Shown: positions 48,040-59,870, numbered from the stretch's first letter. The stretch: DNA of 64,000 bases from Timema cristinae (GCA_039000515.1 JBCFYV010000012.1:45112167-45176166); one strand, 5' to 3'. Numbers and translations: made by a program. Notes: generated from the letters alone by a model not told the origin.

Positions 48040-49040
48040 GTCCAAGTATTCCAGCTGCGATTAGACCTGTCCCACACGGTGACACTCTTCAAGTCCCTGT
48101 TCCATCAGATATTTTACAAGACGTTGCAGCGGATTCAGATAGCCTTAGTGATGACTCTGTAGCAGAATTAGATGTTTACCAACAATAAGAGGACACTGAT
48201 TCTACACGGCAATATTTAGTCAAAATGAACTCAATGACCTATCACGTTATCTAAACCTGCATAAAGAAGCAGCAGAGCTGCTTGGTTCTAGACTTAAATC
48301 TTATAGAACCAGAAAGGTAATTTTCGTGCTATAGGCGAGCGAGCATGATCTTATTCCTTACTTTAAAGATATGGTATATGTTGTAACGTGTGTGGTTTGA
48401 TGAGCTATTTAGGTGTCGCGTACGATTGAAATGGGTGGAAGTTAATTAATTACTCTTACTGCACAATGGAAACACGTACGGTTCCATCCCAGTTGCTCGT
48501 TCAGCACATCTCAAAGAAACTTACGATAGTATCAAAGTCCTTCTGAAGAATGTGAACTACAAAAAACACTCTTGGACAATTTGGAATGATTTGAAAGTTA
48601 TTGGAATGTTACTTGGACAAAAATAGGGCTACATTATAATGGCTTGCTTTATTTGTGATTGGGACAGTCGTGTAAAAAGTAGGCTTTGGGAGTTAACATA
48701 TTGGCCAAAGATAGAAAAGTTACAACCCGGTACAAAAAGTATTATAAATTAACCTTTAGTAGAAAAGGAAAAAATTTCTACTCTTCTTCTTCTTCTTATT
48801 CCATTATATATTATATTGGGATTAATTAAGCAATTCACTGAGGCTCTCCCGAAATATGTAGACTGTTTTCAATACGTTATGATAAAGTTTCCAAAGGTGT
48901 CTCATGAAAAGCTCAAAGAAGGGATTTTTGTTGGTCTGCAATGCCATAAACTTATGAAAGGTGAAGTATATGAAGGTTTCATGACCCCTATTGATAAAGA
49001 TGCTTGGATGGCATTAAAACAGTTGTACAAAACTTTCTGA
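48040..49040 (+). pseudogene. Decayed member of an unnamed arthropod repetitive gene family
   Basis: Pieces in several frames belong to a multicopy family of unknown function that I recall from arthropod and some cnidarian genomes. In order: 'GDTLQVPVPSDILQDVA' (48080-48125); 'LNLHKEAAELLGSRLKSY' (48250-48305); 'GSIPVARSAHLKETYDSIK' (48478-48535); 'SWTIWNDLKVIGMLLGQ' (48570-48622); 'CDWDSRV' (48655-48676); 'LGLIKQFTEALPKYVDCFQY' (48815-48880); 'KLKEGIFVGLQCHKLMKGE' (48907-48965); and 'PIDKDAWMALKQLYKTF' (48985-49040). The frames contain stops and shifts, and the family's C-terminal part is missing after 49040. The best single frame is 74 codons (48816-49040). Whether the family is a transposon or a host gene is unknown to me. 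The recognition is from memory. Confidence 0.72.
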
Positions 49041-49500
49041 AGAATAATAAAACCCAAATTATAAATTAGTATAATAATTTGCTAAAATGATATAAATGTT
49101 GAGCGCAAAAAATAGTTTGTATTTTCTCATAAGTTCTTTGCTCAAAGATTCTATTCTATCTAATATGTTTTTATCAATGTTGATTTTTATTTATATCTTA
49201 GTTTTATAAAAGGTACCTCCTGCGTTTGTTCAACTTTAGCAGATCTGGATCAAAAGCAGTCGAGATCAGAAGGCTACACAGCATAGACATCAGGTTTAAA
49301 ATAATAGGAGTTCAAGTTAAATCACTGATACTATCACCCGAGTCGTTGAATAAGAGAGTGTGAAACAATTTGCTTGATTAGAATTATTTTAACAAATAAA
49401 GAAAAACAAGATTTGATTTATGAAAATTGGGTCAAGTGTGCCAAATAATTTGTGGAAATAAGCCTATAGTTTAAGATTGAGGTATAAAGCCAACAATGAT
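49041..49500. other. Spacer, nothing recognised
   Basis: The missing C-terminus of the preceding pseudogene was looked for here and not found. Confidence 0.3.
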
Positions 49501-49504
49501 TTAC

Positions 49505-49735
49505 CCAAATCTGTGGGAATGTCTTGATTCTCTGGTCTAAATTACCGGAAGTTCAAGGTTTGAGTATCTTGAGGGATAATGGAGGTTAGTTTTGTTAAAT
49601 AGTTTACCACTTCCCTTAATAACATATGACAATATATGTCATATAAATTCTACCTTTATCATACCCACCCCTTTAGCGTGATTAAAATGTGCATAGCCCA
49701 AATGGGTAGAAAAACATGAAGAGAAACAAATAAAG
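49505..49735 (+). mobile_element. Old SINE relic
   Basis: 'attctctggtctaaattacc' and B-box-like 'aaggtttgagtatcttga' are followed by the tail region 'tttagcgtgattaaaatgtg', 'catagcccaaatgggta'. The body is decayed. Confidence 0.55.
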
Positions 49736-49739
49736 TCAA

Positions 49740-50900
49740 GAAATGTCTGATCTAACTCATATCAAGCAAGACATGACGTAAAAGCTATATTAACTCTATA
49801 ACGGACACATAATTTGTCCTTCACATCACTGTAAAAGGAGAAGAACCAATAATTACATCTCAATAAAAAGTTTTCTACTAAAACCCTATTTTTATTGAAA
49901 AATTGCTTGTCATTTTAAAATAATGCATACACACAAATAAACTATAACAATGATTATAATAAAATAATAATAATAATAAAATAATAATAAAAATAATAAT
50001 TGCCACTGTATTTCAGGCAGTAGAACTTATTACTAATTTGTTGTTATATCTCAAATTTATTTATGGAAAGTATGATTTATCTTAAAATTAAATCATGATA
50101 ATGAAACTTATAGCTTTCACAAAGATGTAAACTAACAGAATGGTATTGATATGCTATCTATACAATAAAAGCATGTCAATGCTAGCAAACACTTAGTAGT
50201 ATATAGTAGATTAAAAATAAATAGGATATAACTAATAATGTTAATACTAAACAAGATTATTAATACCATATTTTTGTGAACTGATATTTTCTAATCTATG
50301 TGTTTTATATGATTTAGTTATAAATGGGGTTCTAGCCAGAGTTTCCTAAATACTGTTACACGTTTTATGATCCAAGTAGTGTGAGTCAAAATACCTCACC
50401 CCTAACTATTTAGATTAGTTAGTACATATGATGCGTATAACCTAAACAGGCAGTAAGACGCAGTACTAAAAAAACTTACTATCAGTAACTAAGTTACAAA
50501 AGAATTTAAGAATAACTATCCAACGTTTGTATTTAAGGCAATAACATAAAATTAAATTGAATATAACATAGATAAACATATTTATACATAATTATTGTAT
50601 AAACCAGCTCAAAACTCAAATTTAAAGTTCACTAACATAAACTGCCCGGCTTTTTAATGGTCTATTAATGTAGTTATTGCATTCTAAGACATTCTAATGG
50701 ATATAAGTGCATCTGTAAACAAACTGAAATATTAGATCGATTTGATGTTGAGTGTTAAATGTTTTAAGGACAGACACAAACATGTGAAGATGAACAATTT
50801 AACCCAAAACGTGGACTTTATGGCAAGTCTAAGAAATCTCTCGCCCATTCTGTTTTATCCCTCCATTTACACCACGTTTCATTTTTAGTGTCATCTCCAG
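49740..50900. other. AT-rich spacer with orphan SINE tail
   Basis: A lone tail 'gcgtataacctaaacaggca' + 'gtaagacgcagtac' lies at 50430-50465. The (ATA)n-like tract at about 49965-50000 is short. Nothing else is supported. Confidence 0.4.
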
Positions 50901-50910
50901 TAAAGTATAA

Positions 50911-51103
50911 ATTGGCACAATTCCCCGTTGAACTTTTTTCCCCTAACGATTTTCTGTTCACGGTGTCAAAGTGCCATTAGAAACATTTGCTGGTGCCATA
51001 ATAAGGTCAAGCAAGAAAGCTGTGTAGTTCCAGTGGACGTCAAGAGAAGGCGGGAAACTACAGCTTCAAGAAAGAGAACCTCAACTACACTTTCAATATT
51101 ACA
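50911..51103 (+). repeat. Copy of a sequence also at 53485-53675
   Basis: 'attggcacaattccccgttg' here and 'attggcacagctcggcgttg' at 53485 start a ~190-bp direct match. It includes 'ggtcaagcaa', 'gttccagtggacgt' and 'ctcaactacact'. Since the second copy lies just upstream of a THAP transposase relic, this could be the 5' end of another copy of that element. Confidence 0.7.
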
Positions 51104-51520
51104 GTAGATAATATTAAGGCCAGCACCTACGTGATGGGTATTATATTCATACTGAGGTATTCCTTATAGGAATTACGTCTCGGAATCTTCAAAACTACCT
51201 TTGAATTGGTTTTTTTTGACATTGTTAAAAATTGATTTATTTGTCTGAGGAAGGCCATATCTATATTATTATCATCACTATTTTCTATATTTTTTAAATT
51301 GAAATATTTTTAGTAAAAAAGTATTGGATGGATTAGCTTATTTATATTTACTATTTTTTAAATTATAAAATTTGAAATATTATATTTCTAATCCTGAAAG
51401 GTCATGTTGATATTTTTCATCTCAATTTCAGCGGAAACCATATATTGAAATAACAAATAAGTAATCAAGGAATGGGGAACTTTTTAACATCTGAGATGAT
51501 TTTCTGTGCTGTATTGAACC

Positions 51521-51765
51521 CGCCTCGGTGGAGTAGTTAGCTAACGCGCTAGTCCTGTTGAGCTAGACTGCCGAGGACGGGAGATTGATGTTTAAATCTT
51601 GATCGGGTGAACTGGGGGTTGTTTGTCCTAAATGGTTTTCCACTCTCCCCAACTCAAATTCGAGTTAAATTCCTCTAAAATCAACATTCCCAATTCCTAA
51701 TCCATTATCGTAATTATTACTTAAGCGTATAAACCAAACGGGTAGTAAGACGCTGGGCTAAATGT
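51521..51765 (+). mobile_element. SINE-B, full-length
   Basis: Head 'cccgcctcggtggagtagtt', decayed B box 'gatgtttaaatcttgatcgg', body 'ccaattcctaatccattatc', and tail 'gcgtataaaccaaacgggta' + 'gtaagacgctgggctaaa'. No clear target duplication was found. Confidence 0.85.
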
Positions 51766-52565
51766 ACTGTAGTGGCAGTCCCTTGAAGCTTGTTTCATAA
51801 ACGAGAAACTAAAAGTAATAATTTGCGTTAGCGTAACTTTTTAGAGCCAACGTAAGATTCTAAATATTTCTCGATTTAATTTGCTATAGTGAATAATTAC
51901 CGAATTTGTGTATTTGTGCTTTTAGATGCTAAAATACCCAAAACCAACAAAGCCAGAACACTGAAACTTGGCGTACGTCTAAATATTTGGTGAATAACAG
52001 GATATATTATTTATGTACTACATATATAAAGATATAAAGAGAGAAAGAGAGAGAGAATGTGTGTGATTGTTATTTTTATGATTGACACTAAGTGATCATC
52101 ATTGTTGGTGACTCCAAAATTTGGGAAAAGAGAAAGTAAGGCTTTGCAAATACATTTAGGTAATTCTGGAATGAGTACTGAGGAGAGTTTTTTTTTACTT
52201 TAGATAATTAAATTATACATTAGACTACGGGAAAACAAATACTTGTGTAATCTTTTAACAAGCTAAAAAGTAATATGTTTATTGCTTAAGTGACTGCATA
52301 TTATACAGTAATTATTTTTTCTTTTAGTTTTAAAATCTTTGCTTTGGAAAAATGTTTTATTAATATGAAAAACTATCAATAATAACTGGCATAAAACATT
52401 GCTTAACCCAAATATGAATACAACCCAAACTTGTGGTAAAATGTGGTGCTAAAAAATAGAGTCAAAGCTACAAAACTATATATAAACTATAACATTATAA
52501 AACGATATCAACAATTTAATAACCTAAATTAAATTTTGACTGTACCAAATATTTGAAAATAAAAT
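51766..52565. other. Spacer with orphan tail
   Basis: A degenerate forward tail ('caacccaaacttgtggtaaa' + 'atgtggtgctaaaa') ends near 52457. A short (GA)n lies near 52035. No gene. Confidence 0.4.
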
Positions 52566-52569
52566 ATCA

Positions 52570-52800
52570 TCTATCAGCACGTCTTACTACCCATTTGGGT
52601 GGTACACCTTTGTAATAACTAAGCTAGTGGGTAATAAGTTATTAAGGTTGAATTTAGATTAAATGTACCCATATTTGGGTGGAGAGAGATATTTAAAAAA
52701 ACATACAAGAAAAAATCCCTCAGTACAACCGACTAGGATCAAAATAATATATCCCCATCATTAGTAGTCTAGTTTCTTGTCTTAGAAAATGCAGCCACTG
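52570..52800 (-). mobile_element. SINE-B-like relic
   Basis: Reversed tail 'cagcacgtcttactaccca' + 'tttgggtggtacacc' at about 52576, then 'acccatatttgggtggagag' from the body, and a decayed head 'tagtagtctagtttcttgtc' near 52765. Confidence 0.68.
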
Positions 52801-53088
52801 AAGCTGTTAAAATAAAATATCAACTGACATATTATACAACACTTAGTAATAACCTAATGAGACGAAATTGACCTATATTTCCTCATAACAATTTAGTCAA
52901 ACTACTTTCATATTTTCATAAGTAAACTCATGTGATTTGCATCTTTAACATTAATTGATAGATATTATTAATAAAAACTATAAAAACAACAAAAATAAAG
53001 TAAAATGCTTTCAATGTTTAGCATTAAAATAGTTTGTATTTTCTAAATTTGTAAGATAACCTTACCATTATTATCTATTATCTACCTA

Positions 53089-53310
53089 CGGTAGAAGAGA
53101 TGACAAGTGACAGCAAGCAGAAGTGTCTTTGTAGCTAACTTTGGCTGAAAGTGACTTATTTCAACGGAATTTCGGATATGCTTATTAATAATATAATACT
53201 ACTAAAAAATAAGAATAATAATTTCCGAACAGGTTCACATAAGTTAACTTCAGCCAATGCTTGCAATAAAAAAAACATTTCCTAGGTGTTACTTGCCACA
53301 TCTCCTACCG
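53089..53310. mobile_element. MITE-4, 222 bp, TA-flanked
   Basis: Starts CGGTAGAAGAGATGACAAGT and ends in the complement of CGGTAGGAGATGTGGCAAGT, with TA outside each end (53087-53088 and 53311-53312). The arms extend about 90 bp with decreasing similarity, including 'ttggctgaa' and 'acttat' on both. No coding. Sequence differs from MITE-1, -2 and -3, so it is a separate family. Confidence 0.8.
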
Positions 53311-53484
53311 TAGATGGGGTATACCTATAAAATAAAATAGTTAATTTGATACTATAATTCAAAAATGTTTAGTTATATCTGTTTAGTCTCTGTGTCTAGT
53401 TAGTTATAGCACGCATATAGTTACTTGTAATAGCCTTAAATTATATCAAATTTACATTTAAATGCGAATTCCTCTAGGAAAGAT

Positions 53485-54960
53485 ATTGGCACAGCTCGGC
53501 GTTGACCTTTTGGTAGAAAATAATGATTTTCTTCTTTGGTCTAAATTCGCCACTAGTGACATTTTGTGGAGCCTTAATAGGGTCAAGCAAACTGTTGAGT
53601 TGCAGTGGACGTATGAGGAAACAGGGATAAACTCGCGACTAAGCAGAGTGGCCTCAATTACACTCACAATTTTCAAGAAATACTTTTTTAGAGTCAATGA
53701 TAGCCACAAAGTTATGACACATCAAGGTTTTTAGATTATAAGTTGGTTCGTTTCCTATACCGGCCTGTAGTCGGTATTTTCCGAGCACGCAGTGCTGCTG
53801 TGACGTCTGCTCATGACCTTCACCTGACTAACGCCGGCTTGCTTCAGTTCTTCAGTACAACACGTGGTCGTGCGGTGTCAACTCGTTATTCCCTTCTTAT
53901 TTATATCAAGTATGCTACCAAATTAACTGTGAATAGTAAATTTTGTGTGTTTATTGTAGTCTTAATGATTATTTATGCGTGAGCCATGAAGTGTTGCAAA
54001 AAAGTATTGTAGCGCTACTAGAAAATGCCAGGAAAGTATTCTACCGTTCATGTGTGCAATAGTAACCATAATATAACTAGGATCCTGATGTTATATATCA
54101 CAACTTCTCTAAATATCCTAGTGCCAAATGAAGATGGATTCATCTTTGTAAACGTGATAGAAAATGGAATCCTGATTTGTGTTCTATTTACTCAGAACAT
54201 ATTTTACCTGTTGATTATTAATGTGGCCTTCAGGCCAAACTGCTGAACTTGCCTAAGAAAAACAAATTAAAGTAATCTGCTGTTTCCTCCCTTAAACTAA
54301 GCATTGCACCTCCTTGTAGTGTCTTCAAAAATGTTATCCAAGGGAAAAATATTACCCGTGAACCTAGGCATGAAAAAGATTGAAAAAACAAATAGTATTT
54401 GATATACTCTCATCTATAGAAATGCAGGGAAAGGAAACCCAGTAGAGGGTGTAATTAATTGTGTCTCTTAAAACCTAAGCGACGAAACAAGTAGAACCAA
54501 TGAGAATAAGACTGAAATGGTTGCAAAATATTTTGAATTACAAAAGGAAAACAAAATATTGAAATCCAAACTAGTGAAACAATACTGTGCGTTTAAACGA
54601 TAATATTTGAAAATTTGAAGGCTCAAGAGCAAACTTATTTTTCTAAAAGAAAAAAAAAAGTCTCGAATTAGTTGAAGAATAAAAATTCGAGGACAACTAG
54701 GTACTGTTTTACAAGTAATTAGTTTGATTTATTGCTTTGTAATAAACGCAAAGTTCATTGGACAAAATGAAGAAATTGTAGCTGCCTTGACTCTGTGATA
54801 TTTAGGTAAAAGTACGTATGTGTGTATTAACAACAAAAATGCCACTAACCACTACCAGTTTTGTTGATTCTAAAAAAAAAAATGGACCTTCACCCTTGAT
54901 ATCCGTCAAGGATTTCTAGAAGACATGATGCGCAAAATGAAAATAGGTGGGTAAAGTAAA
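53485..54960 (+). pseudogene. THAP-domain transposase relic, P/THAP9-like
   Basis: A start-proximal 'MPGKYSTVHVCNSN' at 54025 (first zinc cysteine replaced by S, second kept) continues in another frame as 'YHNFSKYPSAK', a stop, then 'RWIHLCKRDRKWNPDLCS' and 'YSEHILPVDY' (54095-54215). This gives the C2CH zinc-finger layout of THAP DNA-binding domains, with the C-x-x-x-x-x-H pair near the end. A Lys/Glu-rich coiled-coil-like part follows ('NKTEMVAKYFELQKENKILK', about 54500-54560). Weak traces of the region after the coiled coil ('EEIVAALTL', about 54770; 'DIRQGFLEDMMRKM', about 54900) fit P/THAP9-type transposases. Many stops. 53485-54020 probably holds its 5' leader, since part of it recurs at 50911. 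No catalytic core or terminal repeats were found. Confidence 0.68.
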
Positions 54961-55009
54961 GAAACACATGAAAAAGTTGCAGTTCTTGAAGAATTATAGA
55001 AATATTCTT

Positions 55010-55190
55010 GCACCGCGATGGGCGCTAATTTAAGTATTATAGTTTTTTTCGCCTCGCATTGAGTGCTAATTGATGTTTTTCCGTTTAATTAGCTGATAAT
55101 TGCCCCGTGATCGAGCACTAATTAAAGCGGTACGGTACCTTGATGATATAATTGGTAATTATAGCCCTGTGATTGAGCGCCAATGGTTGA
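55010..55190 (+). repeat. Four dispersed copies of a ~23-bp motif
   Basis: Variants of 'gccccgtgatcgagcactaa' occur at about 55014, 55053, 55102 and 55161, separated by 40-60 bp of AT-rich DNA. The motif is GC-richer than its surroundings and may be the remains of a tandem array or a cluster of binding sites. Confidence 0.5.
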
Positions 55191-55302
55191 ACTCTTGAAA
55201 TAATACACAATTATTAGGTTAGATGTGATTTTATTTTAATGTCGCTATTGTTTTGATCGTAAAACTGATCATGTCGTTAATTATTTCGAGACGCGACTGA
55301 TA

Positions 55303-55611
55303 ATGAATACACGACCGTACGTATTTAAAGCTGGAGTGACAAACATTCACAGCAGTCTGATGAGCCACTCAGTGAGCCACTCTGTGAGCCACTCTATGAG
55401 CCACTGTCGATTATTTCACCACGCCGAGTATATAACTCACTTCGAAAAGAGCATTCTCAAAGATTTTATAAAAAATTTAAATAAAAAAAACATCTTGGTG
55501 GCAGTAGAAGGTCCGAGAGCTGGAAACTGCCTCAAATTACCTTTTAAAATTTCTATTCGATCTTTCCAGAACAGGAAGATATTATTTAAAAACCTTAAAT
55601 TGTCATATTGA
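55303..55611 (+). other. 102-codon frame with 12-bp tandem repeat, doubtful
   Basis: Starts with ATG and contains four copies of the 12-bp unit GAGCCACTCTGT (55362-55409), read as the 4-residue repeat [M/V]SHS. The rest shows no known domain. No splice signals or neighbouring exons could be supported. Probably a chance frame opened by the repeat. Confidence 0.2.
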
Positions 55612-57950
55612 CTCTATTAACGTCACGCGCTCTGACGTCACTAGTTAGTGGCTCGTGCATTCATAGAAGAAGAAGTGCTTTAAGTGCCAACGTAATATAT
55701 TATAAAGTTCAAATAAAATTAAATAAGTTTATAAAATTAGGACGATATTATTGTCAATGCTCTCACATAGTCTTTAGGGGCAAGTCAGTTACATTACATT
55801 CATTGATTTAACCAAATGAAGATAAATAAGTATGTGAGTGTAATCCAAGTTTCGATCAATATTTAGGTTCCTATAAAATAAAATGCAAGTAATATTGGTG
55901 AGTGAAATGTTTTATAACTGGAAACAACACATATTTGTGGACGTTGACTTCAAAATCACATCTGAAATATTGAATACTACTATTATAAAACTTGTGTACT
56001 AATGACAACACAAACGCCCGAAATACTCTGTAATAGAAAAGTCAGGATGTTATTAACACACTAAATTATAATTTTACTTGAGCTAATGAAATATATAATA
56101 ACAATAAACCACGTACTAAATAAATAATAGTAACAATAATTGTTTTATCTAGTATGATTGATAATGTGAGTGGGAATAATAGCTCAGAGTAACCGAATCC
56201 GCTGTTAGCTAGCAGCGTACAAAATTGAGTTATCGTACCACTGACTTAATAATATTATTTCTGCAAAACCATAATTGTGTGAAAAACAAAGTTAAATAAA
56301 ATATTAACTTCATACTATTATCTAAAACCTTCTCACTGACGAAAACTTCCTGGCTGAAAAGTTTAAAAAAAATCCTCGAATATTATTTGTCTCAGGTCGT
56401 ACAGTTTCGTTGTATTGTATTTTAATGTATAATTAATATTATTGATTTCTTAAAATAAAATAAAAAGTATACTTATGTAATCGTCAAATTGTTCTGAATA
56501 AGTATATATAAAAACCACTATTTGTGAGATATCGCACAGCCGTGTAGGGCAATGCATTTAAACGCGCTACATTAAGAAGTCTATAGGGTTGTACGGAGTG
56601 GAATGGCTCTGGCATAGAGAAAGAAGCATACATTTCTCTATGGCTCTGGTCACGAAGTGACGTCATCAACTCCCGCTAATTGAAATATAAAACTGGCTGA
56701 ACTGGCCAACTTTATATTCTAGAAACCTTGATGGCACACTATCTTAGTTAAATAGACGGGACGAGCAAAGTATTACACTAATGGTGTAGAAATGAGAAAG
56801 GTTGAATTCACACCAACTGCACTCTTAGTTGCTTGGCAGGAGAGTGGGAAACCCAATTAAATACGCCCATCTCTAATTATAAACAAAATTTTCCCTTCAC
56901 CAGCAAACCAGACAAGATTAAGTTAACATCTTTGCCCATGAAGCGAATATGAAGAGTTTCTAAACTCCAAATTTTACCAAGTCTTACTAAAGTTAGGTTG
57001 AAATCATAGTGACACTTAGAATAATTATTCTCAGTATATTTTACTTGGAATATTTAACATGGATTTTTTGAAACAAGTGATTATAACAAGACAGGATCAA
57101 CAAACTAGCATGATCCACTATGTCACTACTTAACACACCCAGCCCTAACATTTAGATATTTAGAGGATGAACCTTGTACTAATGTTAAATAACCTATTTA
57201 CGACGACTTTAAAAAGAACCATAGCCCTCTGTAATTAATGCTAACACTTAAGACAGAGTTACCAGCCCTATTATATAAATATTTACTTAATTGTAAAACA
57301 AAACACACTCTAATATAAATACTAAATATCTTAGGGCCATATATACAGTATGTCAACGCGCATATTCAACGACCAGGATCTCATTAACTTATTGGGGAGG
57401 AGACTTTTTGAACGCATTCTATAATATAAGTTTGGAGGTTTTCCAATACCCCATTCGACTTAAGCTACTTGGTATTTCTATACTGGGAATCAACTAATCT
57501 CTCATATTGCATGGGTGATTGTATTACTTCCTAGTCTAGATTTTATAGATGAAATTATGTAAGCATAACCTGGAAAAAATTTAGGGTACATTAAATAGTA
57601 CCTGTTGTCAAATAAGAGAGGCTAAGGATATACAATGTCACTAATCTAAATTTGGTTATACTCTACAGATTTAATGACAAATAATTAAAAGAATGGTCAG
57701 TTTTTGAAAGTTTAGTGATTAACGATTTAATTAATATACCAAATTAACCAAACATATTTGGGCTAGAGCACAAATCTGGTTGCATCAGCAGTGTTTTCTA
57801 GTCCAAAAGTAAGGATGATAATTTCTCCAAGCAAATGCGTGCAAATTTCCTTAAAATTTCTTAGCATATAATAGTTAACTAGATTGCTTAAACCACTAAT
57901 AAATATCGGTTTTTACTGTCTTGTGAACTATAGTATGGAGTAAATATTGT
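55612..57950. other. AT-rich spacer with decayed SINE fragments
   Basis: 56760-56900 has traces of a reversed SINE-B body ('agaaaggttgaattcaca', 'aggagagtgggaaaccca'). 57740-57870 has forward traces ('caagcaaatgcgtgcaaa'). A 10-bp-stem hairpin (catagagaaa / tttctctatg) lies at 56613-56641. No gene. Confidence 0.4.
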
Positions 57951-57954
57951 GATA

Positions 57955-58245
57955 ACAATTTTTTTTAAATCGAGATTTTTTATTCATGTCGACGGTACAT
58001 GACCCTATTAAACAGAAAAAGTGGGATTTCTGCAACTTCTATCTGCCTTTTCTGTTTATTTGTTATTCGGCCTGAAGTCGAAACAATTATACCAATTGGG
58101 CTAAAACTTGGTATGTAATGTTTTAGTAAGTTTACCCAGTAGAGTTTTTGGAAATCTCTATCCAACAATAAAATCAAGGGTAGTTTATCTAAGGGAAAAA
58201 GAGAAAAAATTGAGTTTCTCCAAATAATGATTTATTTGATAATTT
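57955..58245 (-). repeat. Repeat X, partial copy 3
   Basis: Reverse-oriented 3' third of repeat X: 'attcatgtcgacggtacatg', 'accaattgggctaaaactt', and 'caagggtagtttatct' + 'aagggaaaaagagaaaaa'. It contains an unoccupied TA site (58181-58182) equivalent to the MITE-3 insertion site. Confidence 0.75.
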
Positions 58246-58734
58246 AAAGAACCGGGTATCTCCAATTTTGATCATACTTCCACAACTCTTTTAGATAATA
58301 AAATAATTTATCATTACATAATTTCAGGATTTTTAAGAATAAAAAATCAACTTAAGTTGAAATAAATTTTATAAAAAACAATAGTTTCCAAGCGATTAGA
58401 AAATATATGTTTTAAATGTGGATAGGAAAAACGGGGAGTTGAGAATCTACAGAAGTTATACACTCCAGATAACCAAAACAATCTTTCAATCGTAAACTCT
58501 AAAATGGATGAGCGTAAATAAGGGATGGCTCACAAATTTATTAACAATTAGAAATGATAACCTACTTATTAGTGATATTATCGAAAAGAGGGTAAATTCA
58601 TGTCAAAAATACACAAATAAAGTTGAGATCAAAACTAGCAACTAACTAGAGGGTGACAGAACAATTGAATAAACATCAACTGAGAGCCTGGAGAACCGTT
58701 ATAACCTTTGGTTAGCAGTGAATTTTACTTTCTC

Positions 58735-59870
58735 ACTATCTTATAGGTAGAGAAAGTATTGTGATCGTAAAAAAAATCGAACTCAAGATTTTGATAATAT
58801 CGACGTTTCATGACCCCCAAACCCTAAAATGTGATTTTTGCAATGCGTCTCTTTGTGTCTGTTTAACCCTAAAATTAATAATAATTTAATAAAGGTCGAT
58901 AAGAGAAAAAATACATTTTCTCAAAATCAGCTCTAACGATTTTGATTAAGATTTGTATATAAGTGTTATTATTATTATTATTATTATTAGCACCGCATCT
59001 TACTACCCGTTTGGTTATACGCACTTACGCTAATGTGTAATGGTAGGGTTATTGTGAGATGAAATGAAGGACCTACAGTTTAACGTGGAATCCGAACCAC
59101 GGTGGTGGCCTGGCATTCCACTATATAAGTGTTGATTAAGATTATAAATAAACAAAATGGCTATTTTCATTTTCCCATGAAAGTTACTTTTAGGATAATT
59201 TACAGAAGCGGAAATTTCCTTATCTCCGCAACTATTTAAGATACTAAATAATGTATCATTGTAAAATCGTAGTACTATTAAAAATAAAAAACTTTATTTG
59301 GAATATATTTTTATAAAACCATGTGTCCAAGCTATTGTCAAATATATTAATATAATTTTGTGAACTTTAGCTTTACAGGGATACTACTTAAGTTTAACAC
59401 AATAATTCACTAATTCCATAGAATGAGTAAATATATAAGTCTCTCACAAAATTTATGTAATTTTTTCTTTAACCTCTTAGAGTAAATGTTTGTACAGCAA
59501 TGACCTATCTCTATATTTTAGACTCAATAGTCAATATTTAACCTTTTTTTTTTGTTTAAATTTATAAATGAGGATCTTAATAAAATGTGATAACCATAAG
59601 ATGTGTTACCTCTAATAAAATCTAGAAACTTTTATCCACAGGTTGTAATTTTAATATGAAGTATTGATCTTTGTGGACCTAATATCGGTTTTATTTCGTC
59701 CAAATATACAAATGAGGACTTTAATTATTTAAAAAGAAAATCATTAAATTTAAATATGGGAGTCAAAAAATGTTTAACGTAAGTATAACACAATATTTGC
59801 TAGGGTTTGCTAGTGTATATTATTTCGTTTCACATACATTACAAGCTATGAATAAATAACTCATTTTTTT
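58735..59870 (-). repeat. Repeat X, copy 4, interrupted by SINE-A
   Basis: Near full-length reverse copy matching 46070-47240. Starts 'tatcttataggtagagaaag' and ends near 'ggtttgctagtgtatattat'. A SINE-A fragment at 58964-59121 interrupts it. Confidence 0.82.
58964..59121 (-). mobile_element. SINE-A, 5'-truncated, 12-bp target duplication
   Basis: Reverse copy with (ATT)n, 'agcaccgcatcttactaccc', and body up to 'ggtggcctggcattcc'. The tRNA-like head is absent. The perfect 12-bp repeat 'tatataagtgtt' (58956-58967 and 59122-59133) shows that the truncated form is what integrated. The first copy of the repeat overlaps the start of the (ATT)n tail by 'tt'. Confidence 0.92.

Noticed and set aside
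53485..53734. Protein-coding exon (83 and 90 codons on opposite strands)
   Set aside because: Both strands are open over the same bases, and the ~190-bp sequence is repeated at 50911; it is better read as the leader of the THAP element.
55303..55611. 102-codon gene with serine-histidine repeats
   Set aside because: The repeat comes from a 12-bp tandem unit, the rest has no homology I recognise, and there is no supporting context; kept only as a low-confidence note.
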